Assembly: GCA_003194525.1 (NCBI GenBank)
Contig: NBIV01000126.1
Span: 154,017-218,016 of the forward strand
Source: Gracilariopsis chorda
Taxonomy: Eukaryota > Rhodophyta > Florideophyceae > Gracilariales > Gracilariaceae
DNA length: 64,000 bases
Reading direction: 5' to 3'
Shown here: piece by piece, positions 54,774 through 64,000 of the stretch
Numbering within the stretch: the stretch's first letter is position 1
Layout: each line of letters opens with the position of its first letter
Made by a program: the position numbers and the translations under genes
Notes under the pieces: model-generated
What the model was told of the DNA's origin: nothing
Databases searched by the model: none
What the model saw: the letters and a program-made list of their open reading frames with translations, nothing else

Positions 54774-54928
54774 GGCTGGCACTGCAGTCATTATCAGTGT
54801 GCCAGCCATTAAAGAGCCAGATTTGCTGCTGCTGAATGTTTTTAATGGCAGGGAGGCGTTGCGCCAAATGGTAGTTTTGCGTGCGCAAACGGGGGCATGC
54901 AAAGTGATTTTGTGGCGCAATGCCTCCC
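54774..54928. repeat. Two adjacent inverted repeats
   Basis: GGCTGGCACTG (54774-54784) pairs with CAGTGTGCCAGCC (54795-54807). GGGAGGCGTTGCGCCA (54851-54866) pairs with 54913-54928 at 15 of 16 positions. They may be parts of a small non-autonomous element. No target duplication was found. Confidence 0.55.
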
Positions 54929-56135
54929 ATCAGTCAACAACACCCCCTTCAAACATGAGCAAATCATTAAGAGTGGGGTGTTGAGATACTCAAGTTCATA
55001 ACTTATACGTTTTGAAATCCCTCTGGAGTTTTAAACTAATTTGACCTGCAACGACCGGGAAAGAACCAGAGCAACCAAACTCAGTATTTGAAAGAAAGTT
55101 TTAAGTGCCAAGAATTTCATTCAAACATAGTAAGTTTGGCAGTCTAATATAGTTACACGAAACTAGAAAAACGGTGTCGATCAATCCAGTTAATGAACTT
55201 GGCATATCAATGTTGATTAAATTCATTTTTTCTCTACTATAAATATCTCGTAGTATACCTGGTGATTTTGCTAACCATATTTTGCCTTTTTTTAATCGGT
55301 TGTCTAATCTTATGTATTTACAACTATAGAAATTTTGCGTTGCATTAAAAAGTGATTATGGGTCTGTTCGTGAACAATATTTTACAAATAACCACGTCAT
55401 ACAAAATCACAAAATATTGTGGCTCGGATACAGTTTTTAGTGAGTCATTGTAGTGTCCATAGCAGTAATTAGGAGTCGCAAAATTGTTGAAAAGTGCTTC
55501 AAAGCGATGTGGTTAAAAACATTGGAAAGCAATATATAAAATAGAGATAAAAGGTTATTTAGGTATCTGGTGATGGGTCATTTAGTTTATTTTTATCGAA
55601 AGCTTCAACTGGTTTGATTTTATTTTACGTCCTTAATCATTTACATGACATGAGATATTGTCATATGGTTCCGCTCTTTAAACCATTCCACACTTTCAGT
55701 GGTGTTTTGAATGATTTGTATTAGCACCTGTTACATTTAGTTACTGTTTACCTTTGTTTGAGTAGAATCTCCAAAATCAGTATTAACGTGTTGGTTTCAT
55801 TCCGTTTTATTTTAGTCAGTATGCTGAAAAGATTGGCTATCCATTTGACGTTTTGACGGGTTTCAAAGCCGAGTTGACTTCGTTTGGGACACACTGGCAA
55901 TATGACATGACAATATGCTTTTGTGGGGCAACGCCAAAGGCGTAGAAATCGCGGTCATGCTACTCATTGAAGTGTGACGTGGTTAACGTGACAGCTCTAC
56001 CGTAAATGAGTTGGACCTGTACGAGTTGATGCCAATGGGATGGTTTACTGTGCTAAGTTTCACCTAGGAAGGTAGGAATCTAGAATGGATTGCAGAATGA
56101 ATGGACGCGGGTGCGCGTGTGTGACAGCACCATGC
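54929..56135. other. AT-rich non-coding stretch
   Basis: No ORF, repeat or RNA gene I can support. Confidence 0.5.
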
Positions 56136-56860
56136 TGTAGTGTCATTTTTTACTTCGGTTGACCCCTCAGAATGCCTGACACTGGCCTGGCCACGTGATT
56201 GGAGCTAAAAAGGTGTGCACTATTGTATTTAGTTATAATAATTTATTTTGTAGTGTACCTACTTAGGTGAACGCAACTTCCTCGTCGCGAGCACTAAGTA
56301 AAGGTAATCCGAGACTTCGCTCATTCACGATCGTTCAGTTTGATGTGAGGTATCCGGCTCTGAATTGTGACGTCGTTGCGCCGTGTAATACCCATCGTGG
56401 AGGGTCATTGCATTTGGTTCGCTCAATTCAACCGCTCGGTAAGAAAACAGATACTTCTTGTTATAATTGTCGTGTAACATTTACTTACCGTAGGGTACTG
56501 GTATTGTCCCTGTATTGGTATTGGGTACTTTTCCTGCTACATCCCGTGCATGGGAATCCTCGGTTGGGTCGGTTTCCGCTTTTTGCACTACCCACCGGGT
56601 GGTTTTTCTCCGTCCTCGAAATAAACCCTTCACCGGGTATATTGTAAACCGCTGCATCGCGTGGCACACCGGTTTCTCGCTTTACCGTCTTTCTGGATGC
56701 GGTTCACCTTTCTTTATCTATCTCTGTGGTCAATCCGAAAAACTTACGGAGCTACACCCGTAATACAGGTATACAGAAGACTCTGTCACTGGGTCTGTCT
56801 TCACAGGTAGCAAGGCCCTGAGCACCAGTTTGATACACAACCTACGGGTATTGCGCAACA
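56136..56860 (+). repeat. LTR-like remnant related in style to the gypsy LTRs
   Basis: It starts TGTAGTGTCATTT at 56136 and a TATTGCGCAACA lies at the right edge, similar to the gypsy LTR ends. Inside are short hairpins such as CCCGTGCATGGG and CCACCGGGTGG. No target duplication was found, so both ends are uncertain. Confidence 0.35.
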
Positions 56861-57391
56861 CTTATGTCAGAGAAGTCGTGGCCGACCACATGGACAACGT
56901 AAACTCCAAAATAAAATACACATACTAATTAAAAAGTTAGAAGACACCTCACACGGTAGAGCAGTTATCAAATGGTCATGAAACACTCCAGAGAGATCTT
57001 TGCAAAGGCATCAAGGTACCCTGGTTTTATGCCACATCATCGTGACCACACCTGTAACTGATCTTTGTCAAGTCATATAAAACTCCATCAGCGTTGGGAA
57101 ATTCGCACGTCATCACACGACTAGATCTGGCACTGAAGTCAGGACACCGTCTAAATACGGAGGCCGATGAGAATACCGTGCATAATGCCCTTAAACTCGA
57201 AAGATTTCTTATCGACTAGTAGCAATGATCGAACTAGGCTACACTCTTTATATAAACCGCGAATGATCCACCAAGCCTCAACTCGGATCCTAACCATCGA
57301 CTCCAAACCAGTTCAACCATTGGACTTTTGTTTCTAACAGTACTTTAAGAACAAAATCTATCCGAGATGGTACATTTTCATTCAAACTGTA
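56861..57391. other. Flank left of gypsy B
   Basis: No gene visible. The last five bases (CTGTA) are the expected left half of the gypsy B target duplication; the right half would be outside the window. Confidence 0.4.
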
Positions 57392-58304
57392 TGTAGTGCA
57401 ATACATTCCCGCGTACGGGCGATGGTGAAACTCATATCTGAGGTGTACTCGGTGCGAGCGATGAAGCGGGATGCATGAATTTTAGCCCCCGTTTACCGGG
57501 CTAATTAGCGGTCGGGTTACCCAGGGTGGTTATGGGAACATTCATATTTTGTGGTACTTGCCTGGCAAGGGTGGTGGACACGTGGCTACAGCCCCGGCCA
57601 GGAGGCCCAAAACGGCTACTTATTTTAGTATAGTTTAGGGGTTAATTTTACTTAGGCTAGTGCACTACCTACTGTACTGCACTGAGCTAGTACTTGAGCG
57701 TCGGCCGCACGGCGGCGAGCTCACCAAGAAAAGTAACAAGAGTTCGGCTCTGACTCTATTCGCCATGCGAAGTGTCTAACTCCTCGCGGAGGTACACCGC
57801 TTGCCCGATAGTTTCACCCGACTCGCACCACCGAGGAGACCGTGCTCGTCGTACCCAGTGGGTTGTGACCACTCGTGGTATTCGTTGTTGTCGTGTGACC
57901 GCCCATACAGGCCCTATCTCCGCCCCAGGTTTGGGTATTGATATTACCGACGTGTGTCGTGAGACCGTGAGACCATCCCTTCCCTTCATATCCCCTAACC
58001 GCCGCGCGGTGCGTGTTCGTGTGTGTGTATCGGCACCCCCCTCCGGGGTCTGTTCCCGCTTTCCGCACGCCCCCGTCGGGTGGTCCCTTTCCCCCTCTTG
58101 TTCCACTGTTCGCAGGCTACTTCCGGACCAGCCGTGGTTCCGACCCGTTCTAACCCCTAAACCTCCGAGGTACATCCAGGCTCCCGACGGAGTTACACCC
58201 GTCATACGGGACACGGAGGGCTCTACCCAGCTGGGCCTACCTCTCCAAGAGAGCAAGGCTTCGAGCTGCCTTGGGTGCCTTTCCCACACCGGGATTGCAC
58301 CACA
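57392..58304 (+). repeat. Gypsy B 5' LTR
   Basis: 913 bp, from TGTAGTGCAATACATTCCCG to GGATTGCACCACA. The terminal bases match those of gypsy A; the interior is diverged. An open plus-strand frame through its second half (57772-58620) is not a gene. Confidence 0.85.
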
Positions 58305-58306
58305 AG

Positions 58307-58323
58307 TGGTCTCCCGACCTAGA
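58307..58323 (+). other. Primer-binding site of gypsy B
   Basis: TGGTCTCCCGACCTAGA, two bases after the LTR, identical to the gypsy A site. Confidence 0.82.
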
Positions 58324-58463
58324 ACGGGTTTGGCTTTCAATCCGGCCTGTCGGAAGTCCGCTTCCCCTTTTCCCTTTTTTTCCCTTTTATCCCTTTTTGC
58401 TCATTCGTTGAGATTCCCTAGCCGTGGGACTGGTGAAGTAAGCCGTGGACGGCTATCTGCAGT

Positions 58464-60506
58464 ATGCTACCCACAGCTCCGAGTTCCCCCAGGAATGGTC
58501 CGCAACGGAACGCCGCAGCGGCGAGATCACGAAGGTCCGTTCCGGAACAACTACTTACCAATGCCGTCGGTCTGGAATCCCAAGGAATCCCATCGGCAAC
58601 CTCGGTGCCTCGAGCCGTGACAGCTGTGGCCACTACGCCACCTCCGGTGGTTGAAACGCCGTCGTCTGTCCCCCCGAGACCCGGGTCGCCTAAGTACCAT
58701 CTCCTCGAGTCGAGAATCGACATTGCCAATGTGGCCCACGCCTCCCTCTCGCAGCAAGTTACCGAGTTGGAACGGCGATGGAGTGACTCCCTGGCTCGGG
58801 ATTATTCGGGAGATATTCGTCTCCTGAGAGCTGATGTGAATTCCATTCTGGAGTGTCTGGGTACTCCGGCTGCCTTCGTAGAAGGATATCGGGAGTTCGT
58901 GGAGGAAGTTAAAACCCATATGATGCGGGTAACCGGACGTATGGACACGCTGGAAGCGTTGCTCAGAGAAGACCTGAACGCTCCGAGACAGGAGGAAGTG
59001 AAGGTCATCTCAACCCAACACCGCTCCAGTCACCTCCCCCGTCACCCTGGAAAGAGAGTTCATCGTTATGAAGTTTCGCCAAGTTCTGACTCGGAAACAA
59101 GTTCGAGTAGCTCGTCTTCGAGATCATCGCGTGAAGGGAGAGGCCGCCGTCGCGGAGAAGAACCTAGTTCGAGGGCTACCTACACCTCCCATGGAGCAAT
59201 CCGTGCGCGGGAGAAAGGTCGCCGTCATTTCGGCTTGAAGGAATTGAAACCGACGAATCCCCTTTACAGGAAGCTGTTGTCCTATCGTTATTACCGATTG
59301 GAAGACTCTTCGGGCACTCGAAGTTCGAGAGACACCGGTCGGGTGAAGGATCTCATACGTCGTATGAATGTGACGATGCTTAAGCAGAAGTTCTCCGGTG
59401 AAGATCCGATCCTCGTGTTGGATTTTCTGGCCCGCTTTGTGCAGGAAGCAGACGTACTCGAAATGAGTGAGGCGCAGGCATACGTTGCGTTGCCCTACTT
59501 TCTTTCAGGAATGGCTGAAGATCAGTACAACTCGGTCAGGGGTTCGTCCAGGGCCTCAGAAGGAGGTGTTACGTGCTGGCCCGAGGCTGTACACTACCTG
59601 CTCAGGTCGTACGCGACGGGAACTGCAATCAGTCAAGCCATCGTGGCGGTTCGCGATACGAAACAGAAGCCTGGTGAAACGGAAACGTCGTATTCAACTC
59701 GCTTGAATAAAGCGTTTCATCGTTGTGGAAATGTGTTTACCGCTTTTGAGCGTTGCTCCATGCTGGTGGATGGTTTAGATCCTGGTATCAGGGCACTGGT
59801 GTCCCGCTACAGGGAAGAGAAGCGCAAGGCGACGTATCTGGAACTGGTCCAGTACGCGCAGGCTGAGGGTGACACCCTCAGAGCGAGAGACCCGAGGCGT
59901 CGGTCGTCGAAGGCTCTCTTCGTCGAGAACGAGGCTTCCTCGGCATCTCTCCCTAACCCAAGACCACCTTCCGGATTTGCGGATAACATCCAGTATCTTG
60001 GCAGTCTTGAACAGTCGTTGGCAACCTCGGAACTGCCGTCCACGGTTACACCACCCGTGGTAGATCCGGCCTTTTACGCAAACCCCGGTCGGGTTCCCCC
60101 AGCCCCGCTAGCCTACGCGTCGAGCGCCACAAGACACTCCCGCCCGGGATGGTCCAACCCGAAGCAACTAGCATTCCAACCACAACACCCTCAGCACCGC
60201 GGAATGATGTCCCACGCCACCGGAACACGTTCAGCCCCGCTGATTTGCTACATTTGTTACCTTGAAGGTCATACTGCGTCGCAGTGTACCCTCCCCATTC
60301 GCGAGATGTGGAAGATCGTGGGAAATTATGAGAATCTCCCACCGGAGCATAAGGCTCGTGTCCCGAGTAATTCGTATGAAGACGCAAAGGCTGCGGTCCA
60401 CAATGCTCAAGCTCGAGAAGCCGCGAAAACCGCGAACGGTAACAACCCTAACCTTTCGGAACGGGCTCAGCCGCACCCAGCGGTCGATTCGGTCCCGAAA
60501 AACTAA
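58464..60506 (+). CDS. Gypsy B gag
   Basis: A 680-residue intact ORF. A Pro/Thr-rich N terminus is followed by a predicted coiled coil (about 75-170), a Ser/Arg-rich patch (ETSSSSSSSRSSREGRGRR), and the capsid-like domain with TMLKQKFSGEDPILVLDFLA-type sequence near residue 310 and MAEDQYNSVRGSSRASEGG near 350. A CCHC zinc knuckle (CYICYLEGHTASQC) occupies residues 595-608. The last codons are CCG AAA AAC TAA. Gag forms the particle that packages element RNA. The start ATG follows the primer-binding site by about 140 nt; an earlier in-frame ATG was not seen. Confidence 0.88.
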   Translation: MLPTAPSSPRNGPQRNAAAARSRRSVPEQLLTNAVGLESQGIPSATSVPRAVTAVATTPPPVVETPSSVPPRPGSPKYHLLESRIDIANVAHASLSQQVTELERRWSDSLARDYSGDIRLLRADVNSILECLGTPAAFVEGYREFVEEVKTHMMRVTGRMDTLEALLREDLNAPRQEEVKVISTQHRSSHLPRHPGKRVHRYEVSPSSDSETSSSSSSSRSSREGRGRRRGEEPSSRATYTSHGAIRAREKGRRHFGLKELKPTNPLYRKLLSYRYYRLEDSSGTRSSRDTGRVKDLIRRMNVTMLKQKFSGEDPILVLDFLARFVQEADVLEMSEAQAYVALPYFLSGMAEDQYNSVRGSSRASEGGVTCWPEAVHYLLRSYATGTAISQAIVAVRDTKQKPGETETSYSTRLNKAFHRCGNVFTAFERCSMLVDGLDPGIRALVSRYREEKRKATYLELVQYAQAEGDTLRARDPRRRSSKALFVENEASSASLPNPRPPSGFADNIQYLGSLEQSLATSELPSTVTPPVVDPAFYANPGRVPPAPLAYASSATRHSRPGWSNPKQLAFQPQHPQHRGMMSHATGTRSAPLICYICYLEGHTASQCTLPIREMWKIVGNYENLPPEHKARVPSNSYEDAKAAVHNAQAREAAKTANGNNPNLSERAQPHPAVDSVPKN

Positions 60507-60508
60507 TC

Positions 60509-63505
60509 TTGGGAGTCTCCCCCACGGGAGGGGTGTCTTCCAAGCCGAAGTTGGAGACGCCTGAGGCGCCACCGCTTCGCTCCCCTGCCAAAATCCTTAC
60601 GAGGAAACTGGCTCAAGAAGACGTGAGCTCGGACCACTTAGTGGCTCTGCGTCGTCCGTGGATACGGTCCCGTAACCTCCGCATCCCGGATCGAGTTTTG
60701 GTAATGGCCAAGAGGAACTATAAAGTTTATAGTGACCTCGGTCTCTCTAACCAGTTCATGGTTCGTCAGTTATCTGTCCTGGATACAGGTGCCGCTCCGA
60801 ACCTGATCAATATCGGGATTATTCCACCCGCCATGCGGAAATGCATTCGCATTGGTCCAAGTCTGGATCTGGCGGACGCTAATAACAACCCGCTCCAGAC
60901 TCTTGGAACAATTCCTCTGGTACTCAGACTAGGCACCTACGTGGTAAAGTTGGACTTCATCGTATGCGATTCTCTTGCTGCACCGGTCATCCTCGGTTGT
61001 GATTTCTGTGACCGCTTCGTGGAAGCTATCCGCCCTCGCTCCAGATCCGTAGAATTGGCCAACGGTTCGACCATCCCGATTGTACGGAAGCCCTTGCGAC
61101 ACGCCTCCCGTAAACGGGTACCTTTACCTGCTGCTCAGGAAGCGTCCAATGTGGATCGAGCATCTACGAAGATTCGCGTCGCGGAACCAGTTTCGATCCC
61201 GAAGGAATCTCAGGTGTGGGTCTCAGTAACATCCAAACACCACGGGTTGCAGGTTGTTCAACCGCTCCCCTCGCTCTACGAACAGCGCCGTCTCGCATTA
61301 GCAAATGGGATCGTATCCGTCGAGCCGGACAAACCCTTTAAGGTTCTCGTTGCTAACCTCGGAACTACCACTCAGTGGTTGGTTAAAAACCAGGTCCTGG
61401 GCAACATGCTTCCGCATCCGTTGGCTATCCTTCCTACAAAGATTCCGATATCCGACGTTCTCGGAATACAAGACCCTAAGGAGGGGGAGGAGGTCCCGTT
61501 CGTTCCGTTGGATTCCGCCCGGGAAAGTTCAGATTCGACTGTCGAAGAAGCTCAGAAGAGCACGACTTCAGCATCGGCAGATACTGCGTTAGACCCAGAA
61601 CAGGCTTTGGATAAGTTGGACCTGGATCACATTAATGAATCTCATCGTGAGAAGTTTCGTGACATGCTCAGGGACTTTACCGCCATGTGGGACGGTTCCC
61701 TGGGGACGATAGGGGTAACCGAACATCGGATTGATTTGTTGCCGGATACACGGCCTATTGCACAGCACCCGTATCGGGCAGGCCCTAAAGCAAGGGGGGA
61801 AGAGAAATCTCAGGTGGAGAAGATGCTGCGAGCTGGAGTTATCGAAGCAGCACAATCCCCTTGGGCTTCTCCTGTTGTCCTTGTTCCGAAAGCCGATGGA
61901 TCATGGCGTTTCTGTGTGGATTACCGCCGCCTGAATGCGGTTACTGTCAAGGACGTCTATCCGATTCCACGAATGGACGAGTACATTGACTCCCTGGGGA
62001 GCGCAACGGTGTTCACTACCCTCGATGCCAATTCGGGATACTGGCAGGTCCCTATTAGGAAAGAAGATCGTGATAAGACCGCGTTTGTGTGCCATCAAGG
62101 ACTATATCGCTTTAAGCGAATGCCGTTTGGACTAACGAATGCCCCAGCTACATTCCAACGGGCAATCGATGTCCTCTTGGCGAGGTTCAAATGGACCAGC
62201 TGTCTGGTATACTTGGACGACATTATAGTGTTCTCCAATAACTTGGACGATCACCTGTCCCATGTCCGGGAAGTCTTGACAGTGCTCCGCAACGCAGGCA
62301 TCACCCTGAAGCTGGGAAAGTGTGAGTTCTGCGCCGATTCGGTAAAATATCTGGGGCACATCATCCGCCCCGGACAGCTTTCAATCGATGAAGCAAGAGT
62401 GAAATCACTTCGAGAGGCGAAACATCCGACTAATCAAACGGAGCTTCGATCCTTCCTAGGACTTTGCAATGTATATCGCCGATTCGTCCCGAACTTCGCC
62501 GACTTGTCAGCACCGCTTAACGCACTCCTCCGGAAAGGACAACCCACCGAACTGGACGTCTTTGACGAGGCTGAGTCGTCAGCATTCTCGTCTCTTGTCG
62601 ACGCTGTAACGTCCCCGCCAGTTCTGGCCTTACCGCACCCGGACTTACCCTTCGAAGTGGATACTGACTCAAGTGCCCACCAGGTGGGTTGTGCGTTGTT
62701 TCAAGTCACGGAAGAAGGAGAAAGACATCCGATCGGATATTGGTCACGTTCGTTGAACGTTCACGAGCGCAACTACTCGGTGTCCGAGAAGGAGTGTCTT
62801 GCTGTTGTTTGGGCGTTGGCAACGCTTCGCCCATACCTTATGGGTAACCATTTCAAGGTTCACACCGATCACTCGGCTCTCCGTTGGCTACTCGAAATTC
62901 GAGAACCGTCGGGCCGCCTCATGCGTTGGCGTCTCCGACTCTCGGAATTTACATTTGATGTCCTCTACAAGAAGGGATCCCTGAATACTCAGGCTGACGC
63001 CCTATCGCGCTTAGGAACATCAGCGGAAACCGAACCGGTCGACGATCTGGAAATACCATGTTTCATGGCACAATCCCCGGAGGGAACGGAAGAAGACGAC
63101 CCAGACGTGAATGGGGATGACATCTGTGACGATATTCTGGCTGCAAACCCTACGGATCCTCCGGATGACCAGGTTGTTCCCATATCCCCTGAGGAAATGA
63201 TCCGTGAACAACAGCAGGATCCTTTCTGTGCCCAGATTCGTGCCCGTCTTAACGGGGGCGCACAGATACCCTTTGCGGTGAACGATCGAGGCTACCTAGT
63301 CAGGTTGCTGACACGGGCCCCACAGATCGTTGTACCTCACACGCTGCAGCAGCGCGTCTTGCATCTATCGCATTACGCGAAGTTGGGTGCACATCCCGGC
63401 GGGAGGAAACTATACCTGACCCTTCGCAGGGACTTCTATTGGCCTGCTATGGCATTTGACTGCTATGCAGTTTCGCCGCTCGTGCGTGGAATGTGCGAAG
63501 AATAA
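60509..63505 (+). CDS. Gypsy B pol: protease, reverse transcriptase, RNase H, start of integrase
   Basis: The frame is in the -1 phase relative to gag and open upstream of its stop; the nominal start at 60509 is a TTG, so translation probably enters by frameshifting rather than at a start codon. The protease active site is D92 in VLDTGAAPN. Reverse transcriptase has VDYRRLNAVTVKDVYPIPRM, TLDANSGYWQVP and YLDD at residues 568-571. RNase H has D718 in VDTDSSAHQVG, SEKECLAVVW and D787 in HTDHSALRW. The integrase zinc region begins (HLSHYAKLGAHPGGRKL) and the frame then breaks near 63470. Catalytic residues up to RNase H are intact. Confidence 0.9.
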   Translation: MGVSPTGGVSSKPKLETPEAPPLRSPAKILTRKLAQEDVSSDHLVALRRPWIRSRNLRIPDRVLVMAKRNYKVYSDLGLSNQFMVRQLSVLDTGAAPNLINIGIIPPAMRKCIRIGPSLDLADANNNPLQTLGTIPLVLRLGTYVVKLDFIVCDSLAAPVILGCDFCDRFVEAIRPRSRSVELANGSTIPIVRKPLRHASRKRVPLPAAQEASNVDRASTKIRVAEPVSIPKESQVWVSVTSKHHGLQVVQPLPSLYEQRRLALANGIVSVEPDKPFKVLVANLGTTTQWLVKNQVLGNMLPHPLAILPTKIPISDVLGIQDPKEGEEVPFVPLDSARESSDSTVEEAQKSTTSASADTALDPEQALDKLDLDHINESHREKFRDMLRDFTAMWDGSLGTIGVTEHRIDLLPDTRPIAQHPYRAGPKARGEEKSQVEKMLRAGVIEAAQSPWASPVVLVPKADGSWRFCVDYRRLNAVTVKDVYPIPRMDEYIDSLGSATVFTTLDANSGYWQVPIRKEDRDKTAFVCHQGLYRFKRMPFGLTNAPATFQRAIDVLLARFKWTSCLVYLDDIIVFSNNLDDHLSHVREVLTVLRNAGITLKLGKCEFCADSVKYLGHIIRPGQLSIDEARVKSLREAKHPTNQTELRSFLGLCNVYRRFVPNFADLSAPLNALLRKGQPTELDVFDEAESSAFSSLVDAVTSPPVLALPHPDLPFEVDTDSSAHQVGCALFQVTEEGERHPIGYWSRSLNVHERNYSVSEKECLAVVWALATLRPYLMGNHFKVHTDHSALRWLLEIREPSGRLMRWRLRLSEFTFDVLYKKGSLNTQADALSRLGTSAETEPVDDLEIPCFMAQSPEGTEEDDPDVNGDDICDDILAANPTDPPDDQVVPISPEEMIREQQQDPFCAQIRARLNGGAQIPFAVNDRGYLVRLLTRAPQIVVPHTLQQRVLHLSHYAKLGAHPGGRKLYLTLRRDFYWPAMAFDCYAVSPLVRGMCEE

Positions 63506-64000
63506 TGTGAAACTTCGGAAGTACTCGAAGAAGTTAACACTATTCCCGGCACGGGCGCCACTCGAATATGTCGCTATTGATATCTTGGGCGAGCTTGTCA
63601 AAACCAAACGTGGTTACAAGTATCTTCTCGTCATTACTGACCGCTTCTCAAAGTTGGTGAGAACAGTACCGCTTAAACGGATTACCGCGGACGTGGTTGC
63701 GCGTGCGTTCGTAACCCACTGGGTCTTTACTTACGGCCCGCCGGTACACCTACTCTCCGACAACGGATCTCAATTCACCTCAAAGTTCTTTCAGGACGTA
63801 TGTAGAATCTTGGGAATCAAGAATATGTTTACTACCACCTACCACCCGCAGTGTAACGGACAAGTGGAACGATTCAATCGTACTATGCTCAACGCACTGC
63901 GCGCGTATGTCGCGGATCACCCCATGGAATGGGACTTGTACACGGACGCTATTACGTTACGCGTATAACACCCAGGTACACCGGGTCACGACCCTCGCTC
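63456..64000 (+). pseudogene. Gypsy B integrase core, frameshifted and cut by window end
   Basis: In the +1 frame relative to the preceding pol ORF it shows the end of the zinc finger (SCVECAKNNVKLRK) and the integrase D-D-E residues: AIDILGELVKT, LLSDNGSQFTSKFF and NGQVERFNRTMLNALRAY. The open frame ends at 63968 after ITLRV; removing one T near 63957 would restore the family sequence (T-Y-A-Y-N-T-Q-V-H). The chromodomain, if present, is outside the window. Confidence 0.85.

Larger units (their letters stand above)
57392..64000 (+). mobile_element. Gypsy B: 5' LTR, gag and most of pol, cut by the window end
   Basis: A plus-strand Ty3/gypsy element of the same family as gypsy A by protein similarity across gag and pol and by an identical primer-binding site. 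The 5' LTR is 57392-58304, gag 58464-60506, and pol starts in the -1 frame at about 60509. Two single-base-type frameshifts in the integrase (near 63470 and 63957) make this copy defective, but gag through RNase H are open. The 3' LTR lies beyond the window. Confidence 0.92.

Noticed and set aside
57772-58620. 282-residue plus-strand ORF spanning the LTR and gag start
   Set aside because: It runs through the LTR, the primer-binding site and the gag start in another frame; it has no domain.

Overview
The window is eukaryotic nuclear DNA dominated by transposable elements. It carries five classes (a Mutator-like DNA transposon, PIF/Harbinger, Helitron, Ty1/copia and chromodomain Ty3/gypsy), with only a few plausible host genes, apparently intron-poor. 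I saw no rRNA, tRNA, CRISPR array, bacterial operon or prophage. The mix of compact host genes and nested copia/gypsy elements would suit a florideophyte red alga, but that is an inference from general knowledge, not a proven assignment.

Layout. 1-1324: decayed repeat with a weak zinc-finger-like ORF. 1334-9447: a complete Mutator-like element (MULE) with about 240-bp terminal inverted repeats and a 9-bp target duplication. It carries a Ulp1/SENP-type (C48) cysteine protease, an acidic ORF, a MURA-like transposase with a SWIM finger, and a convergent acidic gene starting just inside the right TIR. About 10.0-14.35, 16.6-19.08 and 19.09-23.56 kb: three decayed copia polyproteins, the last split by a 777-bp gypsy-type solo LTR with its own 5-bp duplication. 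24.3-25.3 kb: an LTR-like block. 25767-26159: a small secreted eight-cysteine protein. 27680-39046: a PIF/Harbinger transposase gene interrupted by a full-length 10.1-kb chromodomain gypsy element (28501-38587, minus strand).

39.3-43.4 kb: a decayed gene whose readable part resembles the Mot1/BTAF1 SNF2-family ATPase, with damaged ATPase motifs. 44047-45003 (minus): a charged, coiled-coil-ending protein of unknown function with a premature stop. 48192-49277: an intact secreted von Willebrand factor A (VWA) protein. 50.4-53.4 kb (minus): a Helitron Rep remnant ending in a GC-rich hairpin, with a second hairpin end of the same kind at 54.53 kb. 53.56-53.86 kb: a TACGTA-rich tandem array beside a small gene at 54.03 kb. 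56.1-56.9 kb: an LTR-like remnant. 57392 to the window end: the 5' LTR, gag and most of pol of a second gypsy element related to the first, cut by the window edge.

How parts work together. In the MULE, transposase and protease read inward from the left TIR and the acidic gene from the right TIR, as in the convergent two-gene layout of maize MuDR. In the two gypsy elements, gag is followed by pol in the -1 frame just after a shared AAAAC-TAA gag end, and both use the same unusual 17-nt primer-binding site. Nesting gives relative ages: Harbinger before gypsy A, and copia B before its solo LTR.
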